DNA from: Flavobacteriales bacterium
GTDB lineage: Bacteria > Bacteroidota > Bacteroidia > Flavobacteriales_D > Sanyastnellaceae
Assembly (NCBI GenBank): GCA_947456965.1
Contig: CANGTU010000006.1
Coordinates: 1-64,000, forward strand
Length of the DNA stretch: 64,000 nucleotides
Reading direction: 5' to 3'
This document shows positions 1 through 8,567 of this stretch, one piece after another. Under the pieces are notes generated by a model. That model ran no database searches. It was not told the origin of the DNA and was given only the letters and a program-made list of their open reading frames with translations. Position 1 is the first letter of the stretch, and each line of letters starts with the position of its first letter. The position numbers and the translations under genes are program-made.

Positions 1-154
1 CCCGAGTCCCGAGTCTCGAGTCCCGAGTCTCGAGTCCCGAGTCTCGAGTCCCGAGTCTCGAGTCCCGAGTCTCGTGCCCCGAGTCCCGAGTCCCGAGTCC
101 CGAGTCCCGTGCCCCGAGTCCCGTGCCCCGAGTCCCGAGTCCCGAGTCCCGATT
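1..154. repeat. Heptanucleotide tandem repeat (22 units)
   Basis: Twenty-two consecutive 7-bp units run from the first base to position 154. The main unit is CCCGAGT. Variants are CTCGAGT (alternating with the main unit in the first 63 bases), CCCGTGC or CTCGTGC (three copies), and a final degenerate CCCGATT. The array is cut by the left window edge, so its full length is unknown. Because 7 is not a multiple of 3, the array reads as a 7-residue periodic peptide in any frame, but nothing suggests it is translated. There are no spacers, so it is not a CRISPR array. Confidence 0.95.
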
Positions 155-375
155 CCGCTCCGGCCCGCACGCTGTCGGTGGTCCAGGCAAGAGATAAGCG
201 TTAGCAATAACGTCGAATGGTTGATTGTGCAAATGAGATGGCTTGAAGAGCCGCGTTCGGGCCTTGTGGCGCCAGCGGGGCCCATCTATGAATACAGCCT
301 AGCGTATGGCGCATTTGGGAATTATGGAGCCCCTAATGCACTCCTACTACCCGTGGTTGCTGAAACAGGTTGTAC
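155..375. other. Intergenic stretch, no gene recognised
   Basis: Between the heptamer array and the end of the antitoxin gene I see no convincing reading frame, RNA or hairpin. An open frame from 74 to 379 exists only because the repeat lacks stops, and its non-repeat tail resembles nothing I know. Confidence 0.5.
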
Positions 376-681
376 TTAATCTATCAGCAGATTGATTCGC
401 CGACCAAGACCAAATTCAAATATTCTGTACAAAGTGGATATCTGAATGTCACATTGACCATTCTCTAATCGTGAGATGTAGCTTTTTTTCGTGCCAAGTT
501 TTTCGGCAAGTTGTTCTTGGGTCATTTTGGCCTCTTTGCGGGCCTCCTTGAGGAGCTCGCTGATGACAAAATACTGAGCGTTCTCCTCAAACTGATCGCG
601 TTTGGTAGTGCCGACTTTGCCGTACTTAATCTCAAGCAATTCATCAAACGATGTTGCTTTTGTTATGCCCGTTTTTTTCAT
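376..681 (-). CDS. XRE-family antitoxin of a HigBA/RelE-type toxin-antitoxin pair
   Basis: The 101-residue protein has a helix-turn-helix domain of the Cro/C1 type at about residues 45-95, with MTQEQLAEKLGTKKSYISRL as the recognition-helix region and a family-typical ENGQ turn after it. The N-terminal 40 residues probably contact the toxin. Its start overlaps the toxin stop by 4 nt (ATGA), so the two are translationally coupled, in toxin-first order as in HigBA modules. By family knowledge the antitoxin neutralises the toxin and represses the operon promoter. Both genes look more AT-rich than their surroundings, which fits acquisition by transfer. Confidence 0.85.
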   Translation of the reverse strand: MKKTGITKATSFDELLEIKYGKVGTTKRDQFEENAQYFVISELLKEARKEAKMTQEQLAEKLGTKKSYISRLENGQCDIQISTLYRIFEFGLGRRINLLID

Positions 682-1028
682 TTTTTGTCCTTTTTTGAGG
701 CGAAGTATTCTCTTTGAAGTCTTGTGGCTAGCTCGATTTCTTGCTTGGGTGTTTTCTGTGATTTTTTTTGAAATCCATTGAACAGGACAACGAGATTTCC
801 TCTATCAAAACAGCAGAACATGCGAAAAATGTTACTTCCGTGTTCTACTCTGATTTCATAGAGACCATCGGTGCCGGTCAGATGATCCAGAAATTTCTTT
901 GGGACTTTGTCCACACTCCGGATCATATGGAACACGTATTCAATTTTTTCCTGAACCTTCGCAGGTTGTGAGGAATAGAAGTCTATGAAGTAGCTTTTAT
1001 GGAAGATTATTTTTCTTTCGGCCTTCAC
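678..1028 (-). CDS. RelE/HigB-like toxin (phage-derived Gp49-like family)
   Basis: The 116-residue basic protein has the pattern of Gp49-like/HigB toxins: a helical N-terminal half (KVQEKIEYVFHMIRSVDKVP) and a C-terminal sheet with GLYEIRVEHGSNIFRMFCCF and LVVLFNGFQKKSQKTP. Members of this family are usually ribosome-dependent mRNA interferases acting in the cytoplasm. The start codon is GTG at 1026-1028. A promoter -7 box ends 4 nt upstream, which supports this start and predicts a leaderless message. The gene precedes and overlaps the antitoxin. Activity is inferred from family only. Confidence 0.83.
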   Translation of the reverse strand: MKAERKIIFHKSYFIDFYSSQPAKVQEKIEYVFHMIRSVDKVPKKFLDHLTGTDGLYEIRVEHGSNIFRMFCCFDRGNLVVLFNGFQKKSQKTPKQEIELATRLQREYFASKKDKK

Positions 1029-1032
1029 AGCA

Positions 1033-1063
1033 CAAAGTTAACTATAAAGTGAACATGCCCCAA
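1033..1063 (-). promoter_or_regulatory. Promoter of the toxin-antitoxin operon
   Basis: On the minus strand TTG (1061-1063) is followed after 20 nt by TAACTTTG (1033-1040), matching the Bacteroidota TTG-N19-21-TAnnTTTG promoter. The box ends 4 nt before the toxin GTG, so transcription would start at or next to the start codon. This is the only site in the window where I see both promoter elements at the expected spacing. Confidence 0.7.
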
Positions 1064-1136
1064 GACTCAATTTCTTCGCCTGAGCTCTATGGTGTTGGGC
1101 GCATTTCAATAGAAACTCCATGTTGCTACCCCCCTC

Positions 1137-1664
1137 TCACTCCGGAAACCGAAACCCGTTCAGGAACATTTCCTGCACACTGAATACCGGATACTCCTGC
1201 GGACCGCAGAGGAGAAGCACTGCGAGGTAATCGCCATCGCACCAGGCCTTGACTGCGTATTGCAGTCCGTCCACATTCTCCCAGTAGTCGATCACGCCTA
1301 TAGCGGCAGGGGTGCTTTCGAGGGTATGGCCCTTGCCGTAGCCGGCGGAGGCGATGACAGCGAACTGCTCCTGGAGGAAATCGCGGTAGGGCATGGTGAG
1401 GTCTTCGTTCACCAGCTTGTCGGTGCCGAGCGGTTATTTAAACTTCACCGCGATCACCGCAAAGAGGTAGTCCTTGTGACTGACCTCGCCGATATAGATC
1501 TCGCTGGAGTCTTCACTCAGCGACAGTTCAAACTCTCCCGGATTGCCGGGGAGATCCACATGGCAACCGGTTCCGGACACCTGGTATTTGGCAAACTGGG
1601 GAGCATCCTGGCTGCGGACTGTGGCAGCGAGGGATAAGAGGGCGAGGAGGAGGGGGAGTTTCAT
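1137..1664 (-). pseudogene. Secreted hypothetical protein interrupted by an in-frame TAA
   Basis: An open frame of 175 sense codons is interrupted by one stop, TAA at 1434-1436. The first 76 codons begin with a clear signal peptide (MKLPLLLALLSLAATVRSQ) and run to AVIAVKFK. After the stop the same frame continues, without a shift, through PLGTDKLVNEDLTMPYRDFL to FLNGFRFPE. Both parts have the same style of composition, so I read them as one former gene with a nonsense mutation. A GTG at 1410-1412 could restart translation but lacks a signal peptide. I do not recognise the family. A sequencing or assembly error is also possible. Confidence 0.7.
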
Positions 1665-1690
1665 GATTTGAGCGGGAAGTAACGGTTGAA

Positions 1691-1714
1691 TGTGCAAGTG
1701 TGCAAGTGTGCAAA
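1691..1714. repeat. Three tandem copies of an 8-bp unit
   Basis: TGTGCAAG is repeated as TGTGCAAG, TGTGCAAG, TGTGCAAA just upstream of the broken secreted-protein gene. It is a short direct repeat with no assigned function. Confidence 0.75.
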
Positions 1715-1829
1715 TGGAACCTTGCTTTGCGCTGGGCTTCCAGAGTCTTGTCATGGTAGTATATCACACCTGTCCAAATCGTTTTCGTATAGGGGAAATA
1801 GAAGTGAAGTTGGTTCCGACGAATCCGGT

Positions 1830-2048
1830 ATGTTTGAGTTGTTTCACAAAAACACAAACCAACTTCGGGATGGAGATCACTCTTTTTTCACACAAAAAGT
1901 TTGCAGGGATTCTTTCCATTCTCTGTCGGAGCAATTCGAGTCCAACAAGCACAGCAAAGGAAATGACGCATGGACGCACTTTGGAACGATGCTCTTTTGT
2001 CAGTTTGCTAAATGCGACAGTCTGAATGATATCAGGTATGGCATTGAA
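1830..2048 (+). pseudogene. Remnant of an IS4-type transposase N-terminus
   Basis: About 73 codons read as the N-terminal domain (DUF4372-like) of IS4-family transposases. The block HSKGNDAWTHFGTMLFCQF followed by AKCDSLNDIRYGIE matches the conserved WxHxxxMLFxxFxxxxSLxDI pattern of these proteins. After codon 73 the resemblance stops abruptly and the frame ends about 110 nt later at 2162. The catalytic DDE region is missing, so the element is a dead 5' fragment. I could not define terminal inverted repeats. Confidence 0.62.
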
Positions 2049-2283
2049 GAGTCGTGGAAGGCACACTCAGACAGCTGGATAAAATCATCCTTTACCGGGA
2101 GGTGTTGCCTTCGTAATGCGCCATCTGGCTATCCGGCACACGTGCCGGCGATCCTGAACTGAAGCCAGAGGACCTGCCTATATCCGCATGCCATACGTTT
2201 GGTAAGCTGTTGTGCGAACAAGGTCACAACGGTTGCACTACATGCACGCCAAGCCAGGATTTGTTTTATGAAGGCCTTGTGCT
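2049..2283. other. Degenerate intergenic stretch after the IS4 remnant
   Basis: No gene, hairpin or promoter is evident. An 11-mer, GCACTACATGC, occurs near 2235 and again near 2296 at the end of the next gene, which may mark an old duplication or rearrangement point. Confidence 0.4.
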
Positions 2284-4749
2284 TTATCGGAAGAGCACTA
2301 CATGCCCGCGGAAATTTTTGGGCGCTGCTTCGCTTTCAGGTCGCACAGTCAACGAGTAGGTGTAGACCCCGTCCGGCACAAAGTAATTGCTTCCCGACTT
2401 ATTTCCCGTCCATATCTCCGAGGGATCGGTGCTGCTGAACACCCGGTCGCCCCAGCGGTCGAATATTTCGAGTTGATAGTTTTCCGCACTAAAACCGGTA
2501 CCGGTGACTCCAAAGACCTCATTGATACCGTCGCCGTTGGGGGTGAAGGCGTTTGGAACAAACAGGGTGAAAACACCGCCAATTACCACCGTGGTCGTGG
2601 AGGTTGCTGAGCAGCCATCGCTGTTTACGACCCACAGTTCCACCGTGTATTCGCCCGACTGATTTGGAAATAAGTAAGACAAACCGTTGACTGAGGTGCC
2701 GGCTTCCTCCCCGTCTATGGTCCATATGGCTTCCACGGCATCATCGGTGAGGTTGGTAAAGGTCACGGCAGCGTTGTCTGCATCGGGGTTGAGCGGCGAA
2801 AACGTAAAGGCTGCATCGGGCGTTGGAAGCATCGTGACAGTGGCTGTGGCAGGTTCAGACGCGCAGCCATTATTATCTGTTCCCACAACCGTATATACCG
2901 TGGTCTCGGTCGCACTCACAGTGATGGAGCCGTCGGGGGCAGTTGACTGGGCCGGTGTCCACGTATAGCTCTCCGCGCCCGAAGGTGTCAGCGTTACAGA
3001 AGCCCCGGGACATATCGCGGCATCTTCAACCTGCACAAGAGGTATTTCAAGCAGTGTGAGGATCAGGTTCACCACCGTATCGCATGCACCGGCTGTGAGG
3101 GTATAGGTGTAGGCTCCGGATTGGGTAAAGACAACACCCAGTTCATTGGTATAACTTCCGCATGCGGTGATACTCGTGTCAATTTGCGTCGGCACACAAC
3201 TGACCGAATAGCAGATACGGATGAGACCACCGCCGCCAGGCTCGCCGCCGGCACCGGTGGCGGTTCCGGGATACAGGTCGAGAAGCGGATCGCCCGCATT
3301 GGCCGGTTCATTCGCCATTCCCGTGCTGATAAAACCGCTGATTTCGGGGCAATCCTCGCAAAGCAGGAAGCCACTACCGCCACCGCCCACGCTACCTACG
3401 CCAAAACAGCCGTCGTAGCTTCCGCCGCCGCCGCCGCCATAGTAACCGCTGCCGCCGCCACCGCCGCCCACGCGGTCGTTAAATATTCCGCCCAGGTCGG
3501 TGGCTCCATCTCCGCCGAGGAGAAAGTCGCCGGCCGTTCCGAAAACGGGATGGGTGCAAATCTCATTGTCCGATGGCTGTCCGCCTGCGGTCTGCGTGCC
3601 GCCAAAGCCAAACTGGCTGAAGTCGTTGGTAAGCAAGGTGGGCAAGCCTTCGGTGCCACCGCCGGCCCCGCCAACACGGCCCAGCGCACCACCGCCACCG
3701 CCGCCTGCCACCGCGATCAACGTATTGTCAGAGACTCTGCGGAAAAGCGTTGCTCCCCCACCTCCGCCGGCACCGCCCAATTCCGTGGGCACATCAAAGA
3801 TCGTTTCTAGGCGATTTCCGCTTCCACCGTCTCCGCCTCCGGGCCATCCTCCGGCACCGCCGATGTGAGCGCTTGCTTTCTCACCACCGATGCCTACTGA
3901 CAATTCAAATTCTTCTCCCGGTGTAACCTGCATCACAAATTCGGCATAACCGCCGCCGCCACCGGCATCATCTCCAAATCCCGTAGGACCGCTACCTCCG
4001 GCCGCTCCCCACATTTTGACAGATATGGATTGAACACCGGGCGGCACTACAAATGAGCCGGGACTGGCATCTGCGGGCAGGTAGTCGAAGCAGGTTTCGT
4101 CATTTTCCTCTTCCTCTATCGCAACGGAAAAGCCCACCATAGGCCTGGGTGCGTTGTAACCTGCTTCTGCATCTCCATTGGCAATCCCATGCTGGCTGAG
4201 CGGAGTCCCTTCGGAAGACCAGGCATCGATACTGCCGTAATTAGGGGCAATGGCGTCACTGTATGCCGTGAAGGAGAGTTCAATACACAGGTTGTCAGAA
4301 AAATTATAGAGGAAGGGCGTGTCGAGTTGGATGATGGTCCATCCGTCTGCCGGATCTTCCACATTGGAAACGATGGGAGTGTAGGTATAGAGGGCTTGAG
4401 ACAAGACGGTTTGCGGGCTTCCGGCATTGAAGTTCGCCTCAAAAACCGGAACGGCATCCACCAAGGTTGTATGGCCCATACGAATGGAGAAGTCCGTGAG
4501 GTCCGTAAAGATTCCGTCACTGCCTCCGCCATGGCGCAACCAAAGTGCAGTAATTTCCACCGGGCCTGTTACCGGTGCTACCATGCCCGCTATCTCTGGC
4601 TGGGTGAAGATGAAAAGCGAGCGGGGAACCAGAAAGAAGGAATTCGTCACCCCGGTCAGGACAGGCTGGTGGTAATAGTGCGGTGGCGTCTGGGCCTTTG
4701 CCAGTGCGGCGAGGACCATCATTGGTATGAGGATCGCAATGCGCCGCAT
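2284..4749 (-). CDS. Secreted glycine-rich protein with PKD-like and type B T9SS sorting domains
   Basis: The start chosen gives 821 residues beginning with a signal peptide (MRRIAILIPMMVLAALAKAQ); longer starts add a non-signal tail. Residues ~20-200 resemble a beta-sandwich adhesion domain. Residues ~230-540 are a glycine-rich block with runs such as GGAGGGGGATLF. Two Ig/PKD-like modules follow, the second containing PDAAFTFSPLNPD. The last ~90 residues are a gliding-motility-associated CHU_C (type B) sorting domain, with FVPNAFTPNGDGINEVFGV and a terminal GHVVLFR. By family knowledge the protein crosses the outer membrane by T9SS and becomes surface-bound or released. The ligand or substrate is unknown. 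Confidence 0.85.
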   Translation of the reverse strand: MRRIAILIPMMVLAALAKAQTPPHYYHQPVLTGVTNSFFLVPRSLFIFTQPEIAGMVAPVTGPVEITALWLRHGGGSDGIFTDLTDFSIRMGHTTLVDAVPVFEANFNAGSPQTVLSQALYTYTPIVSNVEDPADGWTIIQLDTPFLYNFSDNLCIELSFTAYSDAIAPNYGSIDAWSSEGTPLSQHGIANGDAEAGYNAPRPMVGFSVAIEEEENDETCFDYLPADASPGSFVVPPGVQSISVKMWGAAGGSGPTGFGDDAGGGGGYAEFVMQVTPGEEFELSVGIGGEKASAHIGGAGGWPGGGDGGSGNRLETIFDVPTELGGAGGGGGATLFRRVSDNTLIAVAGGGGGGALGRVGGAGGGTEGLPTLLTNDFSQFGFGGTQTAGGQPSDNEICTHPVFGTAGDFLLGGDGATDLGGIFNDRVGGGGGGSGYYGGGGGGSYDGCFGVGSVGGGGSGFLLCEDCPEISGFISTGMANEPANAGDPLLDLYPGTATGAGGEPGGGGLIRICYSVSCVPTQIDTSITACGSYTNELGVVFTQSGAYTYTLTAGACDTVVNLILTLLEIPLVQVEDAAICPGASVTLTPSGAESYTWTPAQSTAPDGSITVSATETTVYTVVGTDNNGCASEPATATVTMLPTPDAAFTFSPLNPDADNAAVTFTNLTDDAVEAIWTIDGEEAGTSVNGLSYLFPNQSGEYTVELWVVNSDGCSATSTTTVVIGGVFTLFVPNAFTPNGDGINEVFGVTGTGFSAENYQLEIFDRWGDRVFSSTDPSEIWTGNKSGSNYFVPDGVYTYSLTVRPESEAAPKNFRGHVVLFR

Positions 4750-4862
4750 CAGATACCTGGCGTTTCCTGAGGTGGACCGTATGCAACTTCTAGAGTCGGG
4801 GTGAGACACGATGGTTAACACTGTTGATACCAGGCCCCTCATGGGTTTCGAAGAAGGAGGCT

Positions 4863-6518
4863 TTATTCTTTAACCAATCTGAGGGTCTGGCCGGGAAAAT
4901 CGCCCATTGTGAGGAGGTATATCGATGGCGGTAGCACAGCCAGCGAAATTTCACTTTGAGGCGCATCTGCCCTGCCCATGAGCACAATACGTCCCGTCAA
5001 GTCGCATACCCGGTAGGGGGCACCGACCCAGTCGGGAGGTATAGATAGCTGCATGTTATCAGACACGGGATTAGGTTGTGCAGTGATCAGAACATCTGTA
5101 TCCGGGCCCTTGTTCACTCCGTTGGGGTTACATAGCTCCACCACCACCTGGTCATCGCCGGAGCCGCATGCTCCGTTGACCGTGACCGAATAGGTACCGG
5201 GTGCCGTAACCGTAATGCTCTGGGCAATTTCGCCTGTTGACCACTGGAAAAAAGCGCCGGGATTGAGGGCATCAAGCACGATGGGCTCACCCTCGTAGCA
5301 GAGTGTGTCTGGACCCAGAGAGACATAGGTGGCATCGTCGCTTTGAAAAATCCAGGCCGGAAAATTCGGCAGCCCGATAAAATTGCTGAGTCCTTCGGGT
5401 TGAACGATAGTAAACACCTCGAGTTCAATGCCGGGCTCTTCGGTATTCGGACAGGTAATCCGGTTGAGGGTGTTGACCCCGCTGAGGCCCTCCTGATCCA
5501 TCACAAAGAGCATGTAGAGATTTCCGTCGGGTCCGAGTTGCATTTGAGCGATGTAGCTGAGTCCGGGCAGGTCGGTCAAGTCAAACAGCGAGGTTAAGCT
5601 TCCGGGAATATCGCTGCTTTCGAGGTCATAACGAAAAACCTCGCGGTTCAGGGGGCCGGGTGCGACATAGAGGTAACGGCTGTTAGGAGAAAACTCAAAA
5701 TAGAAAACGCCGCCGAGTTCTCCCAGCGATTCCGCACCGGAGATGACACCGGTGGCCGGATCGAAGGAAAACAGATAAGACTGATAAGGAAAAGAGCGTC
5801 CACTCACGAAAAAATGCGAGCCGTCAGGAGAGGCCTTTATGAGGTAAAATGTGCCTTCGTCGATGGCATAAGTGGATGACCAGGCAACTCCGTCGGCGGT
5901 AACGCTGTATACCCCGACACCGGTTGAGTCCTGGTTGATGATCAGCCAGTAATCTTCGCCATTGGCATGGCGTATGGCACAAAGTCCTTCGCCCGAAGGC
6001 GTGTGCACGCGCTGGTCGGCTTCAATTACCTCCCCGAGGCCGTCATTGAGTGCCATGTCTATTTTAAAATAACTCAATCCGCGTCCTTCGGGTTGTTCGG
6101 CCATGATGGTTTCGGAGGCATCTAAATAAAACTCGTAGTCATCCATAGTAAAGAGGTAATAGACCCCCGGTTCACCGGGCGCTTCAAGGACCACGGAGCT
6201 CTGCATGGCACTGTAGCCACCGCCCTCCACGCCATTCATCTCGTACATGGATTCATTGGCTGCATTCCATATGCTGCCGCCTAAGCCCAGTGTTTCGTAT
6301 CCGCCACCGTTGGAATAAAACAACAGGTTACCTGCGGGGTCGCAGTAGCTGGATGAACCTTCATAGGCATTGATCAGGCTGCCTGCCTGCTCCACCGGTT
6401 CCCCGGAGGAGAAGTCAAGGGAATATTCAGTTCCGAAATGCCACACGTTGGCTTCCTTCTGAGCGAAAAAGACAGTGGGAATAAGGCTTATGGCCATGAT
6501 AACCGGAAAGGATTTCAT
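4863..6518 (-). CDS. Secreted beta-propeller-like protein with type A T9SS sorting domain
   Basis: The protein has 551 residues and an N-terminal signal peptide (MKSFPVIMAISLIPTVFFAQ). Residues ~20-390 are rich in repeating beta strands of the type NLLFYSNGG, YLLFTMDDYEF and YLYVAPGP, as in propeller-like domains of Bacteroidota cell-surface proteins. An Ig-like module (YVSLGPDTLCYEGEPIVLDA) follows. The C-terminal ~75 residues form a type A sorting domain containing AQPNPVSDNMQLSIP and ending RLVKE. It lies 113 nt upstream of the glycine-rich T9SS gene on the same strand, so the two may be cotranscribed. No catalytic motif was seen; a structural or adhesive role is inferred. Confidence 0.82.
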   Translation of the reverse strand: MKSFPVIMAISLIPTVFFAQKEANVWHFGTEYSLDFSSGEPVEQAGSLINAYEGSSSYCDPAGNLLFYSNGGGYETLGLGGSIWNAANESMYEMNGVEGGGYSAMQSSVVLEAPGEPGVYYLFTMDDYEFYLDASETIMAEQPEGRGLSYFKIDMALNDGLGEVIEADQRVHTPSGEGLCAIRHANGEDYWLIINQDSTGVGVYSVTADGVAWSSTYAIDEGTFYLIKASPDGSHFFVSGRSFPYQSYLFSFDPATGVISGAESLGELGGVFYFEFSPNSRYLYVAPGPLNREVFRYDLESSDIPGSLTSLFDLTDLPGLSYIAQMQLGPDGNLYMLFVMDQEGLSGVNTLNRITCPNTEEPGIELEVFTIVQPEGLSNFIGLPNFPAWIFQSDDATYVSLGPDTLCYEGEPIVLDALNPGAFFQWSTGEIAQSITVTAPGTYSVTVNGACGSGDDQVVVELCNPNGVNKGPDTDVLITAQPNPVSDNMQLSIPPDWVGAPYRVCDLTGRIVLMGRADAPQSEISLAVLPPSIYLLTMGDFPGQTLRLVKE

Positions 6519-6549
6519 GCTAAGTGAGTTTTTGACGTTGATAACAATG

Positions 6550-6557
6550 CGAATTTA
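6550..6557 (-). promoter_or_regulatory. Candidate -7 box for the 4863-6518 gene
   Basis: TAAATTCG on the minus strand fits TAnnTTyG and ends 31 nt upstream of the start codon. No -33 element is clear. Confidence 0.35.
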
Positions 6558-6676
6558 CTCAACACGGCTTGCCTTTCAGCACGCAGTCAGGCGGCCAGAA
6601 TAGATTGAAAAGTCGCTGATGTCGTTTCTTTGTATCCCCCCGCCCAGGCTCGTCTTTCTTCGTGAGGTAAATTTAG

Positions 6677-7258
6677 CTAATGCTGCTGGGGGCAGGCTTT
6701 GGACCAGCGGTGTGGGAGCAGATTGTTCAGCTCGGAGGTCTTGAGGTCGTTAATTCTGCTGAGTGCATCTTCGAGCCACTCCTCGGGATCAATGCCATGG
6801 GCTGTGCAACTCACAAAGAATGAGTAGAGCATTGCAGTGCGCTGTCTGGGTTCATGTGATCCCATAAACAGATAGTTCTTGCGACCGATGACGACGGGCC
6901 GGATTTTATTTTCTACCAGATTGTTGTCGCTGTGCAATACGCCATCCTGTGTGTACCTGCTCAACTCTTCACGCAACCTAAGGCTGTACTGCAATGCCTG
7001 ATAAATCGCAGACGTAGGTGTATGTCTCTGCACCTCCGATTCCAGCCACTCAAAAAGGGGCGTTAGCATCGGCGCTGCTTTGCGCTGCCGCAATGCGGTC
7101 TTGCCCTCAGCGGTGATGCCATACACTTTCATCCAATGCTCCAGCCGGTATAACCGCTGCATCAAAGTCATCGCATATAGAGCTGTCTTTTGTTCGTTCT
7201 TCAGCGCCTCATCGAACTTGCGACGGGCATGTGCCATGCACCCCACGCGAGTGATTGC
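6677..7258 (-). pseudogene. IS66-family transposase, C-terminal half only
   Basis: About 194 codons encode the C-terminal half of an IS66 transposase (TnpC). Conserved blocks are ITRVGCMAHARRKFDEAL, then LHSDNNLVENKIRPVVIGRK with NYLFMGSHE, the region holding the last catalytic acidic residue, and the natural C-terminus SELNNLLPHRW. Homology begins abruptly near 7258, 70 nt from the divergent TPR gene. The N-terminal half (leucine zipper, zinc-binding domain and first catalytic residues) is absent, as are tnpA and tnpB. It is therefore a dead fragment left by deletion or by a later rearrangement. Confidence 0.88.
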
Positions 7259-7329
7259 TGTCAGCGTTAGCATGGTGGCTGCGGAACCTGAGTGGGTATT
7301 TCTTTGTTTACAGAAGTAAAGCGTTCATC

Positions 7330-8553
7330 ATGAAACCCATTTTCCTGCTTCTGATTCTGGTCTTATGCAGCACTGCCGGCTATACCCAACAATCAGCCCG
7401 GCTGGAATCGATCCGACACATTCGCGACGGAGACAATCACCTGCGTATGGGCAACTGGGAATATGCTTTGGTTTCCTACAATCTCGCTGTGCAAGCGGAT
7501 CAAGCCTTTGCCGATGCGTGGATGAAGCGGGCCACACTGCATCAGATGCTTGGCCGTGAGCGGGAGTCTCAAACCGACTACAGGCAGGCCATTTCGCTCA
7601 ATCCTTACGCAACCTATATTTATGATCCGCGCGCAGCGATTGGTATGCTCGCCGGCAAACCCATCCGGGCTATGCAGGGAAATCCGGGTGATCAGCTCGC
7701 GCTGTATCAGTCGGATCAGCACGTGGACCTGAACATTATCCAGGGGCACTACGATCTCGCCTTGCTGCAGCTCGACAGTCTGGCGCGGGCAGGGATGCAA
7801 AAGGGCTATGAACACGAGCGCATAGCCTTGGTTTATCTGCTTCTTGGCGACCTTCCCGCCGCCCGGTCTTATGCGGACAGTGCCTTGCTGGTATCGCCGG
7901 GAAGGGCCATTGCGCATGATTTGCTTGGTCTTGCAGCTATGCAGACAGGGGATTGCAACGCGGCCTTGATTCATTTCGATCGGGCGATACAAGCTGACCC
8001 CACGTTCTACCTGCCCTATTTCAACCGCTCCGGTGCGCACCGCTGTCTGGGGGATAAGACCAGGGCTCTGGAGGATCTGAATGCTGCCATCAGCCTTTCC
8101 CGCGATATGGGAGTGGCCTATTTCTCCCGCGCCATGCTGCGCAAGGAGGGAGGGGATACCAGTGGCGCCCTGGATGATTACAACCAGGCGTTGGATACGG
8201 ACAGTCTCTTCACTTCCGCGCTGTTCAATCGTGCATTTACCTTCAAGATGATGGGCAATTACAACCAGGCGCTCGAAGATGCGAACCGGATTATACAACT
8301 GGAACCCGAAAGTCCGGGCCATTGGAATCTGAAGGGGAATATCCACCTTCTTTTCGGAGATTACCGTTCAGCGGTTCAAGCCTACGACCGGGCCGTGGCT
8401 CTGGATCCGGGATACGGCGAGGCCCTGTTCAACCGCGGTCTGGCGCACCTCATGGCCTATGCTCCGGAGCAGGGCTGTGCAGATCTGCACTACAGCCAGT
8501 CGGCGGGCTATCCGAGGGCAGGGGAGTATATCAGTTGGTTTTGTCCGGACTGA
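7330..8553 (+). CDS. Secreted tetratricopeptide-repeat protein
   Basis: The protein has 407 residues from the ATG that starts a signal peptide (MKPIFLLLILVLCSTAGYTQ). At least eight TPR units follow, several with the canonical spacing, for example LYNLAV-like, HFDRAIQADPTFYLPYFNRS, LDDYNQALDTDSLFTSALFN and VQAYDRAVALDPGYGEALFN. TPR proteins are scaffolds for protein-protein contacts. With a signal peptide and no sorting domain this one is likely periplasmic. It starts 70 nt from the truncated end of an IS66 fragment, so its original upstream region may have been replaced. It converges on the next gene with a 14-nt gap. Confidence 0.85.
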   Translation: MKPIFLLLILVLCSTAGYTQQSARLESIRHIRDGDNHLRMGNWEYALVSYNLAVQADQAFADAWMKRATLHQMLGRERESQTDYRQAISLNPYATYIYDPRAAIGMLAGKPIRAMQGNPGDQLALYQSDQHVDLNIIQGHYDLALLQLDSLARAGMQKGYEHERIALVYLLLGDLPAARSYADSALLVSPGRAIAHDLLGLAAMQTGDCNAALIHFDRAIQADPTFYLPYFNRSGAHRCLGDKTRALEDLNAAISLSRDMGVAYFSRAMLRKEGGDTSGALDDYNQALDTDSLFTSALFNRAFTFKMMGNYNQALEDANRIIQLEPESPGHWNLKGNIHLLFGDYRSAVQAYDRAVALDPGYGEALFNRGLAHLMAYAPEQGCADLHYSQSAGYPRAGEYISWFCPD

Positions 8554-8567
8554 CCGGTGGGTGTTCC

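Noticed and set aside
1-154. Possible CRISPR array
   Set aside because: The units are only 7 bp and directly abutting, with no spacers, and no cas genes are nearby.
74-379. 101-codon frame across the heptamer array
   Set aside because: It is open only because the repeat lacks stops; the non-repeat tail shows no family and no start context.
1764-2066. 100-codon minus-strand frame
   Set aside because: The plus strand reads as an IS4 transposase N-terminus, so this is its antisense.
3121-3810. 229-codon plus-strand frame rich in Ala, Thr and Pro
   Set aside because: It is the antisense image of the glycine-rich block in the T9SS gene at 2284-4749, whose domains are clear.
7393-8346. 317-codon minus-strand frame
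   Set aside because: It is antisense to a TPR protein with a signal peptide and repeated TPR motifs; the antisense product shows no family.
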